Origin: Prevotella sp.
GTDB taxonomy: Bacteria; Bacteroidota; Bacteroidia; Bacteroidales; Bacteroidaceae
Reading direction: 5' to 3'
Assembly (NCBI GenBank): GCA_017561825.1
Contig: JAFZBK010000057.1
Span: 1-35,111, forward strand
DNA length: 35,111 nucleotides
The notes beneath the pieces were generated by a model. The model did no database searches, had not been told where the DNA came from, and saw only the letters and a program-made list of their open reading frames with translations. How positions within the stretch are numbered: position 1 is the first letter of the stretch; each line of letters opens with the position of its first letter. The translations under genes were made by a program, and so were the position numbers. Shown one piece after another: positions 17,953 through 27,747 of this stretch.

Positions 17953-18923
17953 AAACAGCTAACGAAATTCTGCAACTCATCAACCGCTATATTGATGAGA
18001 TGCCCTACAACCGTCAACCGGATCGTTTGTACGAACCAATCCGTTACATCCTTTCATTGGGTGGGAAACGCATTCGTCCTACCCTCATGATGATGGCTTA
18101 TAACCTTTATCGGGAGGATCCCGAACGCATCTTGTCACAGGCCTGTGCTTTGGAAACCTATCATAACTTCACCCTGTTGCATGATGACCTGATGGATCAT
18201 GCAGACATGCGTCGTGGTCATGCCACCGTTCATGTGAAGTGGGATGCAAATACGGCTATCCTTTCAGGTGATACGATGCTACTGATGTCTTTCCGCCAAA
18301 TGATGCAGTGTCCAGAAGATCAATTGAAAGAGGTTCTTGATGTGTTCATGGAAACCACCTTTGAGATTGGTGAAGGTCAGCAGTATGACATCTGTTTTGA
18401 GACACGAGATGATGTGCGTGAGGAGGAGTATATCGAGATGATCCGTCTTAAAACAAGTGTGTTGTTGGCTTGTGCCCTGAAGATTGGTGCCATCTTAGGC
18501 GGAGCCTCTGCTTCAGATGCAGAAAACCTGTATAAGTTCGGGGAGCAGATTGGACTCGCCTTCCAGTTGCAGGATGATTTCCTGGATGTGTATGGCGACC
18601 CGAAGGTGTTCGGCAAGGCTATAGGCGGTGATATCCTCTGTAACAAGAAGACCTTCATGCTCATCAATGCGTTCAATATGGCAGATGAGGCGCAACGGAA
18701 GGAACTGGAACAGTGGGTCAATGCCGAGAATCCTGATCCGCAGCAGAAGATCGCTGCCGTTACTAACCTATATAATATAATAGGTGTGAACCGCTTGGCC
18801 GAGGAACGTATCCGCTATTACTTTGAAGAGAGTCGTAAGTACCTCAGTGCCGTGCAGGTGCCGGATGAGCGGAAGCAGGAACTGACTGCCTATACGGATA
18901 AGATGATGAGGAGGAATAAATGA
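17949..18923 (+). CDS. Polyprenyl (trans-isoprenyl) diphosphate synthase
   Basis: Condenses IPP with an allylic diphosphate to build linear isoprenoid chains for quinones or carrier lipids. The 324-residue protein has GGKRIRP (38-44), the first aspartate motif DDLMD (79-83) followed by RRG, and the second motif DDFLD (209-213) followed by YGD. Phe74 lies five residues before the first motif, a position that often limits chain length. This hints at a C15-C20 product rather than a long chain, but it is only inference. The gene is coupled by ATGA overlaps to tonB upstream and tatD downstream. IspH in this window supplies its substrate pathway. Confidence 0.92.
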   Translation: MKTANEILQLINRYIDEMPYNRQPDRLYEPIRYILSLGGKRIRPTLMMMAYNLYREDPERILSQACALETYHNFTLLHDDLMDHADMRRGHATVHVKWDANTAILSGDTMLLMSFRQMMQCPEDQLKEVLDVFMETTFEIGEGQQYDICFETRDDVREEEYIEMIRLKTSVLLACALKIGAILGGASASDAENLYKFGEQIGLAFQLQDDFLDVYGDPKVFGKAIGGDILCNKKTFMLINAFNMADEAQRKELEQWVNAENPDPQQKIAAVTNLYNIIGVNRLAEERIRYYFEESRKYLSAVQVPDERKQELTAYTDKMMRRNK

Positions 18924-19708
18924 TTGATACGCATGCCCATCTGGAAGGTGAGGAGTTCGCAGAGGATCGTGCTGAGATGATGGCGCGGGCTCGGGAAGCG
19001 GGAGTCAGTAAGGTACTGGTTCCTTCTATCGATCTCGTCTCTGCCAAGCGTGTCATAGAACTCTGCGCCCAATATCCCGGCTTTACCTATCCCATGATTG
19101 GTCTGCATCCAGAGGAGGTGAAGGACGATTGGCAAGAGGTGTTGCGGGAATTGAAGTCAATGTACCTTCTACATCCATCTCAGTTTATAGCTATAGGCGA
19201 GGTGGGTCTCGACTACTATTGGAGTCGTGAGTTCGAGAAGGACCAGTTAGCCGCATTCGACGAGCAGGTGCAATGGAGTATCGAGACCCGTTTGCCACTG
19301 ATGATTCACTGTCGAAAAGGACAGAACGAGATAGTTCACCTGCTGAAACAGTATGAGCGCGAACTGCCAGGCGGCGTGTTCCACTGCTTCACTGGGAATG
19401 AGAAGGAGGTAACCGACTTCCTTCAGTTCGATCGCTTCGTATTAGGAATCGGCGGTGTGCTCACCTTTAAGAAATCACACCTGCCCGAAGTGCTTCCTGC
19501 AACAGTACCATTGGAACGTATCGTATTGGAAACCGACAGTCCTTATATGGCTCCCGTACCCATGAGAGGCAAACGCAACGAGAGTGCCTACGTGCGCTTC
19601 GTCCTCGAGAAACTTGCCGAATGCTACGGGATGACAGCAGAACAGGTGGAAAGGATTACCAACCAGAATGTTGAGCGCGTGTTTCCTTTGATAGCTACAA
19701 AACAGTGA
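18920..19708 (+). CDS. tatD: TatD-family metal-dependent hydrolase
   Basis: A TIM-barrel amidohydrolase-superfamily enzyme; TatD members act as 3'-5' exonucleases or other DNA-processing hydrolases. The 262 residues show the metal ligands THAHL (His5, His7), GEVGLDYYW (Glu), MIHCRKG (His), FHCFTGN (His) and LETDSPYMAP (Asp). The C-terminus has the PxRGKRNES segment common to TatD and YcfH. The exact activity cannot be assigned. It is the last gene of the tonB operon, and its stop codon lies inside the terminator stem. Confidence 0.92.
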   Translation: MIDTHAHLEGEEFAEDRAEMMARAREAGVSKVLVPSIDLVSAKRVIELCAQYPGFTYPMIGLHPEEVKDDWQEVLRELKSMYLLHPSQFIAIGEVGLDYYWSREFEKDQLAAFDEQVQWSIETRLPLMIHCRKGQNEIVHLLKQYERELPGGVFHCFTGNEKEVTDFLQFDRFVLGIGGVLTFKKSHLPEVLPATVPLERIVLETDSPYMAPVPMRGKRNESAYVRFVLEKLAECYGMTAEQVERITNQNVERVFPLIATKQ

Positions 19709-19732
19709 GAGTTGGCGTGTGGCCAACTCTCA
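19706..19732. terminator. Terminator after tatD, probably bidirectional
   Basis: An 11-bp stem (19706-19716 with 19722-19732) with a 5-nt loop begins on the TGA of tatD. T-rich sequence follows on the plus strand. On the minus strand GTTTTG follows, so it could also end a transcript of the small minus-strand gene at 19870-19757. Confidence 0.8.
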
Positions 19733-19756
19733 ATTCTTAGTTTCGGTTTTCAACTC

Positions 19757-19870
19757 TTAATTGTACCAGATGGATGAATCCACATCTGCATAGAGTTCAT
19801 CTGTTTCGCTGTTGTACACATTGTCGAGTTCATAGTCTTCTTGGTTGTACATCTGTTTTGTAGAATCCAT
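19757..19870 (-). CDS. Possible 37-residue acidic small protein
   Basis: A minus-strand frame of 37 codons begins MDSTKQMYNQEDYELDN and ends SSIWYN. It is rich in Asp, Glu, Tyr and Asn, has no membrane segment, and is not a family I recognise. Upstream of the ATG is TATGGAGGAACTACT, an unusually good ribosome-binding site for this phylum. A -7-like element (TATATTTG, 19955-19948) lies upstream, and the tatD terminator can serve it on this strand. A longer 66-codon frame (19950-19750) overlaps it in another phase but has odd Met-rich composition. The protein could be a peptide of unknown role; expression is unproven. Confidence 0.5.
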   Translation of the reverse strand: MDSTKQMYNQEDYELDNVYNSETDELYADVDSSIWYN

Positions 19871-19923
19871 AGTAGTTCCTCCATACAGGACTTAGGTACC
19901 ATCGTCCCTTTTGATGTTTCATA

Positions 19924-19936
19924 CATGGGTCCCATG
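19924..19936. promoter_or_regulatory. 13-bp odd palindrome upstream of the small protein gene
   Basis: CATGGGTCCCATG is a perfect inverted repeat around a central T. It lies between the minus-strand -7-like element (19948-19955) and the small open frame, so in a transcript it would be in the leader. It may be a protein-binding site or chance. Confidence 0.3.
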
Positions 19937-20028
19937 CTTTTCTGCGACAAATATACTAAAAAAATGAATAGGTTGTTTGTTTTTCGTATATTTTAACCGA
20001 TTGTGTCGTTTTTTTTCTTTTTTCTTTG

Positions 20029-20037
20029 TACATTTGC
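20029..20037 (+). promoter_or_regulatory. -7 element for the beta-galactosidase gene
   Basis: TACATTTGC fits TAnnTTTGC and is preceded by a long T tract rather than a clear -33 TTTG. The start codon at 20078 is about 35 nt past the expected transcript start. Confidence 0.6.
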
Positions 20038-20050
20038 ACTGCCCAAGTAG

Positions 20051-23272
<3,222 letters not shown>

Positions 23273-23302
23273 ATAATTCGTTTCGTCCACCTAATAATAC
23301 AT

Positions 23303-23330
23303 AAAATCCACCTTCCATGAGGTGGATTTT
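23303..23330 (+). terminator. Terminator after the GH2 gene
   Basis: An 11-bp stem (23303-23313 with 23320-23330) with a 6-nt loop ends in a T run. The T run leads within two bases into the -7 element of the next gene, so the hairpin covers that promoter's -33 region. Confidence 0.85.
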
Positions 23331-23332
23331 TG

Positions 23333-23341
23333 TATCTTTGC
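23333..23341 (+). promoter_or_regulatory. -7 element for the GH51 gene
   Basis: TATCTTTGC directly follows the T run of the upstream terminator. No free -33 TTTG is available because that region is the terminator stem. The predicted leader is about 28 nt. Confidence 0.7.
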
Positions 23342-23374
23342 ACCCAAAGAATAATATCAATAAACTAACTGTCA

Positions 23375-25339
23375 ATGAAAAAAGCAAGAGTTTGGGTCCT
23401 TGCGACCATGGCTGTCTTGGGCGTCATGAACGCCAACGCACAGCATCAGTTCACGGTGAATGCCAAGAAACTTGGCGCACCCATCCAACCAACCATGTAC
23501 GGCATCTTCTTCGAGGATATCAACTTCGGAGCCGACGGTGGACTCTATGCAGAGTTGGTGGAGAACCGCTCCTTCGAGTTTCCGCAGAGGTTGATGGGAT
23601 GGAACACCTTCGGTAAGGTACAGGTGAACGATGCCAACCCGGCATTCGAACGGAATCCACATTATGTCACCCTGAAGGAATCGGGGCATCGCGATAAGTT
23701 CTCGGGCTTGGAGAACCGTGGTTTCTTCGGTATGGGACTGAAGAAGGGGATGGACTATCACTTCTCTGTTTATGCCCGTTCCGCAGGTAATACCAGGATC
23801 CGTGTGGAGTTGGTGGGTAGTGATGATGAGGTGATGACCAAGCAACAGATCACCATCGCGGGCAACAACTGGAAGAAATACAACGCTACGTTGAAGTCAC
23901 CCAAGACCGATGCGAAGGGTTTCATGCGCATCTACCTCGAAGGGAAGGATGCTGTTGACCTCGATCATGTGAGTCTGTTCCCTGCAGATGCATGGAAAGG
24001 ACTGCTTCGCAGTGATCTTGTCAAGGATCTCAAGGATCTGCATCCTGGCGTGTTCCGCTTCCCAGGTGGATGTATCGTGGAAGGAACCGATCTGGATAGT
24101 CGTTACCAGTGGAAGAATTCCGTAGGTCCTGCAGAGAACCGTCCGCTGAACGAGAACCGCTGGAACTACACGTTCCCGCACCGTCTGTTCCCGAACTACT
24201 ACCAGAGCTATGGTTTGGGATTCTATGAATTTTTCCTGTTGTCAGAGGAGATTGGGGCACAGGCGCTGCCGGTATTGAGTTGCGGATTGGCTTGTCAGTT
24301 CCAGAATGATGACAAGGATGAGGCTGTATGTCATGTGGCAGTGGATGATCTGCAACCGTATATAGATGATGCCCTCGACCTCATTGAGTTCGCCAATGGA
24401 GGTACAGACACGAAGTGGGGAAAACTGCGTGCCGACATGGGTCATCCTGCTCCCTTCAACCTCCAGCAGATCGGTATCGGCAATGAGCAGTGGGGACCTC
24501 TCTATCCTGTACGCTTGGAGAAGTTCATCAAGGCTATCCGTGCTAAGTATTCCAAGATGAAGATCGTGGGAACCAGCGGACCGTCGCCGGATGATAACGA
24601 CGGGAAGCAGTTCTCGTATGGTTGGGAGCAGATGAGAAGACTGAAGGCCGACCTCGTGGATGAGCATTACTACCGTGATCAGGACTGGTTCATGAGGAAT
24701 GTCACCCGTTATGACAACTACGACCGTAAGGGTCCGAAGGTGTTTGCAGGCGAATATGCTTGTCATGTAAAGGAGGAACCAGCCGACTTCCCCACAGCGA
24801 AGAACGTGTTTGAGGCTGCACTGTGTGAGGCTGCCATTATGACGGGCTTCGAACGCAATGCCGATATCGTGCACATGGCCACCTATGCTCCGCTCTTTGC
24901 TCATGTGGAGGGCTGGCAGTGGCGTCCCGACCTGATCTGGATGGATAACCTAACCACCGTACGTACACCTAATTATTATGTACAGCAACTGTACGGACAG
25001 AATCCCGGCACCCATGTACTGAGTCTGCTGGAAGGAAAGAAACCTATTACTGGTCAGGACGGTCTTTGTGCCAGTGCTGTGTATGACAAGAACACCAACG
25101 GCTACATCGTGAAGATCACAAATACTTCGTCAGAGTCGAAGGGGGTTGACATCACCTTCAAAGGCATCAAGAACTTAGGAAAAGGAACGGTTACCACCCT
25201 GCATGCCGACCGCATGGATGCGGCCAACACCATTGAACATAAGAACAATGTGGTTCCGCAAACGGGAGATGTGCAGACCGAAGGGAATGTGCTCAAGGCA
25301 ATCATCCCCGCCAAATCATTTGTCGTATATCGATTCTGA
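23375..25339 (+). CDS. GH51 alpha-L-arabinofuranosidase, exported
   Basis: Removes alpha-L-arabinofuranosyl side groups from arabinan or arabinoxylan. The 654-residue protein has a signal peptide ending near NANAQ (22-23), a CBM4-like carbohydrate-binding region (about 80-200), the catalytic barrel (about 210-500) and a C-terminal beta-domain. The acid/base Glu371 is in GIGNEQWG and the nucleophile Glu460 in VFAGEYACH. The opening IQPTMYGIFFEDINFGADG is a GH51 hallmark. It follows the GH2 gene but is separated by a terminator and has its own promoter, so the two may be controlled separately. A bidirectional terminator ends it. Confidence 0.93.
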   Translation: MKKARVWVLATMAVLGVMNANAQHQFTVNAKKLGAPIQPTMYGIFFEDINFGADGGLYAELVENRSFEFPQRLMGWNTFGKVQVNDANPAFERNPHYVTLKESGHRDKFSGLENRGFFGMGLKKGMDYHFSVYARSAGNTRIRVELVGSDDEVMTKQQITIAGNNWKKYNATLKSPKTDAKGFMRIYLEGKDAVDLDHVSLFPADAWKGLLRSDLVKDLKDLHPGVFRFPGGCIVEGTDLDSRYQWKNSVGPAENRPLNENRWNYTFPHRLFPNYYQSYGLGFYEFFLLSEEIGAQALPVLSCGLACQFQNDDKDEAVCHVAVDDLQPYIDDALDLIEFANGGTDTKWGKLRADMGHPAPFNLQQIGIGNEQWGPLYPVRLEKFIKAIRAKYSKMKIVGTSGPSPDDNDGKQFSYGWEQMRRLKADLVDEHYYRDQDWFMRNVTRYDNYDRKGPKVFAGEYACHVKEEPADFPTAKNVFEAALCEAAIMTGFERNADIVHMATYAPLFAHVEGWQWRPDLIWMDNLTTVRTPNYYVQQLYGQNPGTHVLSLLEGKKPITGQDGLCASAVYDKNTNGYIVKITNTSSESKGVDITFKGIKNLGKGTVTTLHADRMDAANTIEHKNNVVPQTGDVQTEGNVLKAIIPAKSFVVYRF

Positions 25340-25347
25340 AAAAGCAG

Positions 25348-25372
25348 CGAGGGCGCAAAACTTGCGCCCTCG
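25348..25372. terminator. Bidirectional terminator between GH51 and GlsB genes
   Basis: An 11-bp GC-rich stem (25348-25358 with 25362-25372) with a 3-nt loop has an A run before it and TTTT shortly after. It suits both convergent transcripts. Confidence 0.85.
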
Positions 25373-25398
25373 TACCTTTTAACCTTACGTGCTGTTGA

Positions 25399-25650
25399 TT
25401 ACTTCTTGAATAGCGATGCTACCCAGAGCACAACGATGGCACCTACAAGTCCTGTGATTGTCTGGCCAATCCAGCCACCGCCTGCGCTGATGTTCAGCAA
25501 ATCGAACAGCCAGCCGCCGACAGCACCGCCGACCAAGCCTAATAACAGGTTCAACACTAGGCCGAAGCCACCACCGCGCATGATCTTGCCAGCTAAGAAG
25601 CCGCAGATCAAACCGATAATAATTGCACAAATGATTCCGTTCATAATCAA
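25399..25650 (-). CDS. GlsB/YeaQ/YmgE family small membrane protein
   Basis: An 83-residue, glycine-rich protein with three predicted membrane helices (about 5-20, 28-47 and 59-80) and the GKIMRGGGFGL motif between the first two. Members are called transglycosylase-associated or general stress proteins; the molecular function is not established. A start six bases later (MNG) is equally possible. It is a single-gene unit with a good promoter at 25703-25735 and the shared terminator at 25348-25372. Confidence 0.88.
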   Translation of the reverse strand: MIMNGIICAIIIGLICGFLAGKIMRGGGFGLVLNLLLGLVGGAVGGWLFDLLNISAGGGWIGQTITGLVGAIVVLWVASLFKK

Positions 25651-25702
25651 AAGGTTTTTTAGTTAATAAGGGCGAAAACATAAACGTTTTCGTATCTTGA
25701 TG

Positions 25703-25735
25703 GCAAAGATATAAAAAATATCAATACGATGCAAA
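25703..25735 (-). promoter_or_regulatory. Promoter of the GlsB-type gene
   Basis: On the minus strand TTTG (25735-25732), 20 nt of spacer, then TATCTTTGC (25711-25703). The leader is about 45 nt. Confidence 0.75.
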
Positions 25736-25736
25736 C

Positions 25737-25770
25737 ATTCCTTTGGAATTTCGCTTGATTTGCACTATCT
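25737..25770 (+). repeat. Degenerate copy of the glnA-type promoter
   Basis: This stretch resembles 200-237 upstream of glnA (CATTCCTTT, then TTTCGCT, then TATCT), but its -7 box reads TATCTCTG and should be weak. It lies immediately before the full module that serves mnmA, so it looks like a decayed tandem copy. Confidence 0.45.
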
Positions 25771-25774
25771 CTGA

Positions 25775-25845
25775 CTTCGTCGAAGATACTCTCGTTCGGA
25801 AAAGCCAAATTTATTTGGCTTTTCACTCACTTATTCGTACCTTTG
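25775..25845 (+). promoter_or_regulatory. mnmA promoter module, predicted leaderless
   Basis: TTTG (25814-25817), a 20-nt spacer and TACCTTTG (25838-25845) place transcription start at about 25849-25852, on the ATG at 25850. The -33 TTTG is the first part of the right arm of a 10-bp hairpin (25800-25809 with 25814-25823). The CTTCGTCGAAG palindrome at 25775-25785 matches the one before glnA. Confidence 0.7.
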
Positions 25846-25849
25846 TAGC

Positions 25850-26956
25850 ATGAATATCAAAGAACTGGAAGGAAAGCGGATTGCCGTATTGCTGTCAGGC
25901 GGCGTGGATTCATCCGTGGTGCTCTATGAACTGGTGCGCCAAGGACTGAAGCCCGATTGCTTCTATATCCATATCGGCCCGGAGGAGGATGAGGACTGGG
26001 ACTGCTCCAGCGAGGAGGATATAGAGATGGCAACGGCTGTGGCACATAAGTATGGATGCAAACTCGAGGTGATCGACTGTCATCAGGAATACTGGGACCA
26101 GGTAACGGCCTATACTATAAATAAGGTACGCGAGGGATTCACACCCAATCCTGATGTGATGTGCAACCGACTGATCAAGTTCGGGGCCTTTGATGAGAAG
26201 CGGGGACATGACTATGACCTTATCGCTACGGGACATTATGCCATGACAGAGATAGACGAAGAGGGGAGGAAGTGGTTATGTACGAGTCCTGATCCTGTCA
26301 AGGACCAGACCGACTTCCTGGCACAGATATACGACTGGCAGTTGCGGAAGGCATTGTTCCCCATCGGTCATTATATGAAGGATGAGGTGCGGGCCATTGC
26401 CGAACGCGAACATTTGGTGAATGCGAAGCGTAAGGATTCGCAGGGCATCTGCTTCTTAGGGAAGATCAATTACAATGAGTATATCCGTCGTTACTTAGGC
26501 GAGAACCCAGGAGATGTCATTGAACTGGAAACGGGAAGGAAGATCGGCGAGCACAAGGGATTGTGGTTCCATACCATCGGACAGCGCAAAGGACTGGGCT
26601 TTGGTGAAGGTCCGTGGTTCGTCATCCGTAAGGATGTACCGAAGAATATCCTGTATGTGAGTCATGGCTACGATCCGCAGAATGCGTACAAACAGGATTT
26701 CCTGATACACGACTTCCACTCACTAACCCTACCGTTGCATACCTTGTTCAATGGTGAGGCAACGCGGGAAGTGACGTTCAAGATCCGTCATACACCGGAA
26801 TACCATCCAGCCGTGCTGGAAATGGTGGATGAAGGGAAATACATGGTGCATTCAGCACATGCGATTCATGGGGTAGCACCAGGACAGTTTTGTGTGGTGT
26901 ATGATGAGAAGCATCATCGTTGCTTGGGGTCAGCAGAGATAGAGAGCCACCCCTAA
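25850..26956 (+). CDS. mnmA: MnmA, tRNA-specific 2-thiouridylase
   Basis: Adds sulfur to U34 of tRNA for Lys, Glu and Gln. The 368-residue protein has the PP-loop LLSGGVDSS (14-22), the first catalytic cysteine in NPDVMCNRLIKFG (Cys105), and the persulfide cysteine in DSQGICFLG (Cys201). The ATGHY and HTIGQRKGL segments are also typical. An acidic insert EEDEDWDCSSEED (45-57) follows the first strand; such variants occur in Bacteroidetes, where a second mnmA is often present. The start lies on the predicted transcript start. The TAA stop is supplied by a CCCCTAACCCC palindromic element, and the last 4 bases overlap the end of the convergent HAD gene. Confidence 0.93.
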   Translation: MNIKELEGKRIAVLLSGGVDSSVVLYELVRQGLKPDCFYIHIGPEEDEDWDCSSEEDIEMATAVAHKYGCKLEVIDCHQEYWDQVTAYTINKVREGFTPNPDVMCNRLIKFGAFDEKRGHDYDLIATGHYAMTEIDEEGRKWLCTSPDPVKDQTDFLAQIYDWQLRKALFPIGHYMKDEVRAIAEREHLVNAKRKDSQGICFLGKINYNEYIRRYLGENPGDVIELETGRKIGEHKGLWFHTIGQRKGLGFGEGPWFVIRKDVPKNILYVSHGYDPQNAYKQDFLIHDFHSLTLPLHTLFNGEATREVTFKIRHTPEYHPAVLEMVDEGKYMVHSAHAIHGVAPGQFCVVYDEKHHRCLGSAEIESHP

Positions 26957-26974
26957 CCCCTCCAAAAGGAGGGG
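26951..26974. repeat. Palindromic GC-rich element giving both mnmA and HAD stop codons
   Basis: CCCCTCC (26957-26963), an AAAA loop and GGAGGGG (26968-26974) form a perfect 7-bp stem, preceded by CCCTAA. The TAA at 26954-26956 ends mnmA. The CTA at 26953-26955 is the TAG stop of the HAD gene on the other strand. Confidence 0.8.
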
Positions 26975-27738
26975 GAATTCTCATTCCACATTCCACATTC
27001 CACATTCCACATTTTACAAAGTGCGGTCATGGAAGGAACGACAAGGTCGGCTCCTGATTGCCACAGTTGTTCATCGGGTAGCGGACCCGTATTCACACCG
27101 ATGGTGAAACACTTGGCGGCCACACCAGCTTGAATACCCAAGGGGGCATTCTCTACAACGATAGTCTGCCAAGGCTCTGTTCCACATTTCTTCATACCTG
27201 CTAGATAGGGATCGGGCTCTGGCTTGCCCCGCTGCACATCATACGCAGTGGTGATGCGGTCTTCTGTGATAAATGGAGAGAAATCGGTGGTGAGCCTATT
27301 GATGAGCGGGCGCTGACCGCTACCCGTCACCACTGCCATGATCAATCCTTCTTGGTGCAGCTTCTCCATCAGCTCATAGGCACCGGGCATGATCTCTGCC
27401 TTGGGCATCTCGCCGAAGAAGCGGGTCTTCACATCGTACATCTTTTGCGCCTCTTCCAAAGAGATATCCTTTCCTTGCTGTTGCTTCACCATATTGCGAA
27501 TGGTATCAATGCCGCGGGCACCCTCTGTGGCGTAGGCATCATCGGCAGTCATGCGGATGCCGAAGGTAGCCATGGAGCGTTGCCAGGCCACAGCGTGGTT
27601 GGGCATACTGTTGATGAGCACACCATCCATGTCAAAGAGAACGGCTTTGGGGTGGAATGCCCCAAAGCCGTGTCTTTTCAAGTAATTGACAATTGACAAT
27701 TGATAATTGGTCATTCCTTTTATATTCAAATTACTCAT
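26953..27738 (-). CDS. HAD-superfamily phosphatase / beta-phosphoglucomutase-like
   Basis: A cytoplasmic HAD subfamily IA hydrolase. The nucleophile motif is AVLFDMDGVLINSMPNH. The Thr/Ser motif is in VVTGSG, and the metal-binding acidic segment in KPEPDPYLAG followed by VVENAPLGIQAG. A helical cap lies between motifs 1 and 2. Sugar-phosphate phosphatase or phosphoglucomutase activity is possible; the substrate is not readable. Both ends have been altered by repeats. The N-terminal NYQLSIVNYLK is encoded by a 7-bp repeat and the C-terminal MWNVECGMWN by another. The start is uncertain: ATG 27738 is chosen over GTG 27744 and ATG 27714. It is the last gene of the lysS cluster. Confidence 0.85.
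   Translation of the reverse strand: MSNLNIKGMTNYQLSIVNYLKRHGFGAFHPKAVLFDMDGVLINSMPNHAVAWQRSMATFGIRMTADDAYATEGARGIDTIRNMVKQQQGKDISLEEAQKMYDVKTRFFGEMPKAEIMPGAYELMEKLHQEGLIMAVVTGSGQRPLINRLTTDFSPFITEDRITTAYDVQRGKPEPDPYLAGMKKCGTEPWQTIVVENAPLGIQAGVAAKCFTIGVNTGPLPDEQLWQSGADLVVPSMTALCKMWNVECGMWNENSPSFWRG
26983..27010. repeat. 7-bp tandem repeat ATTCCAC x4
   Basis: Four exact copies of ATTCCAC begin at 26983, 26990, 26997 and 27004; a variant ATTTTAC follows. The array encodes the Trp/Asn/Met-rich C-terminal tail of the HAD protein on the minus strand. A related array lies in lysS at 31780-31807. Confidence 0.92.
27684..27711. repeat. 7-bp tandem repeat AATTGAC at the HAD N-terminus
   Basis: Units start at 27684, 27691, 27698 and 27705 (two AATTGAC, one AATTGAT, one AATTGGT). 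On the minus strand the array has no stop codon in any frame and is read as NYQLSIVNY. The same family lies at 30163-30190 and 35083-35111. Confidence 0.9.
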
Positions 27739-27747
27739 TAACACTGA

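Noticed and set aside
19750-19950. 66-codon minus-strand frame overlapping the 37-residue candidate
   Set aside because: It has an odd Met/Lys/Thr-rich composition, and its phase is less convincing than the 37-codon frame, which has a better ribosome site.
26983-27010. Short tandem repeats as a possible CRISPR array
   Set aside because: Units are 7 or 9 bp with no unique spacers, and no cas genes are present.
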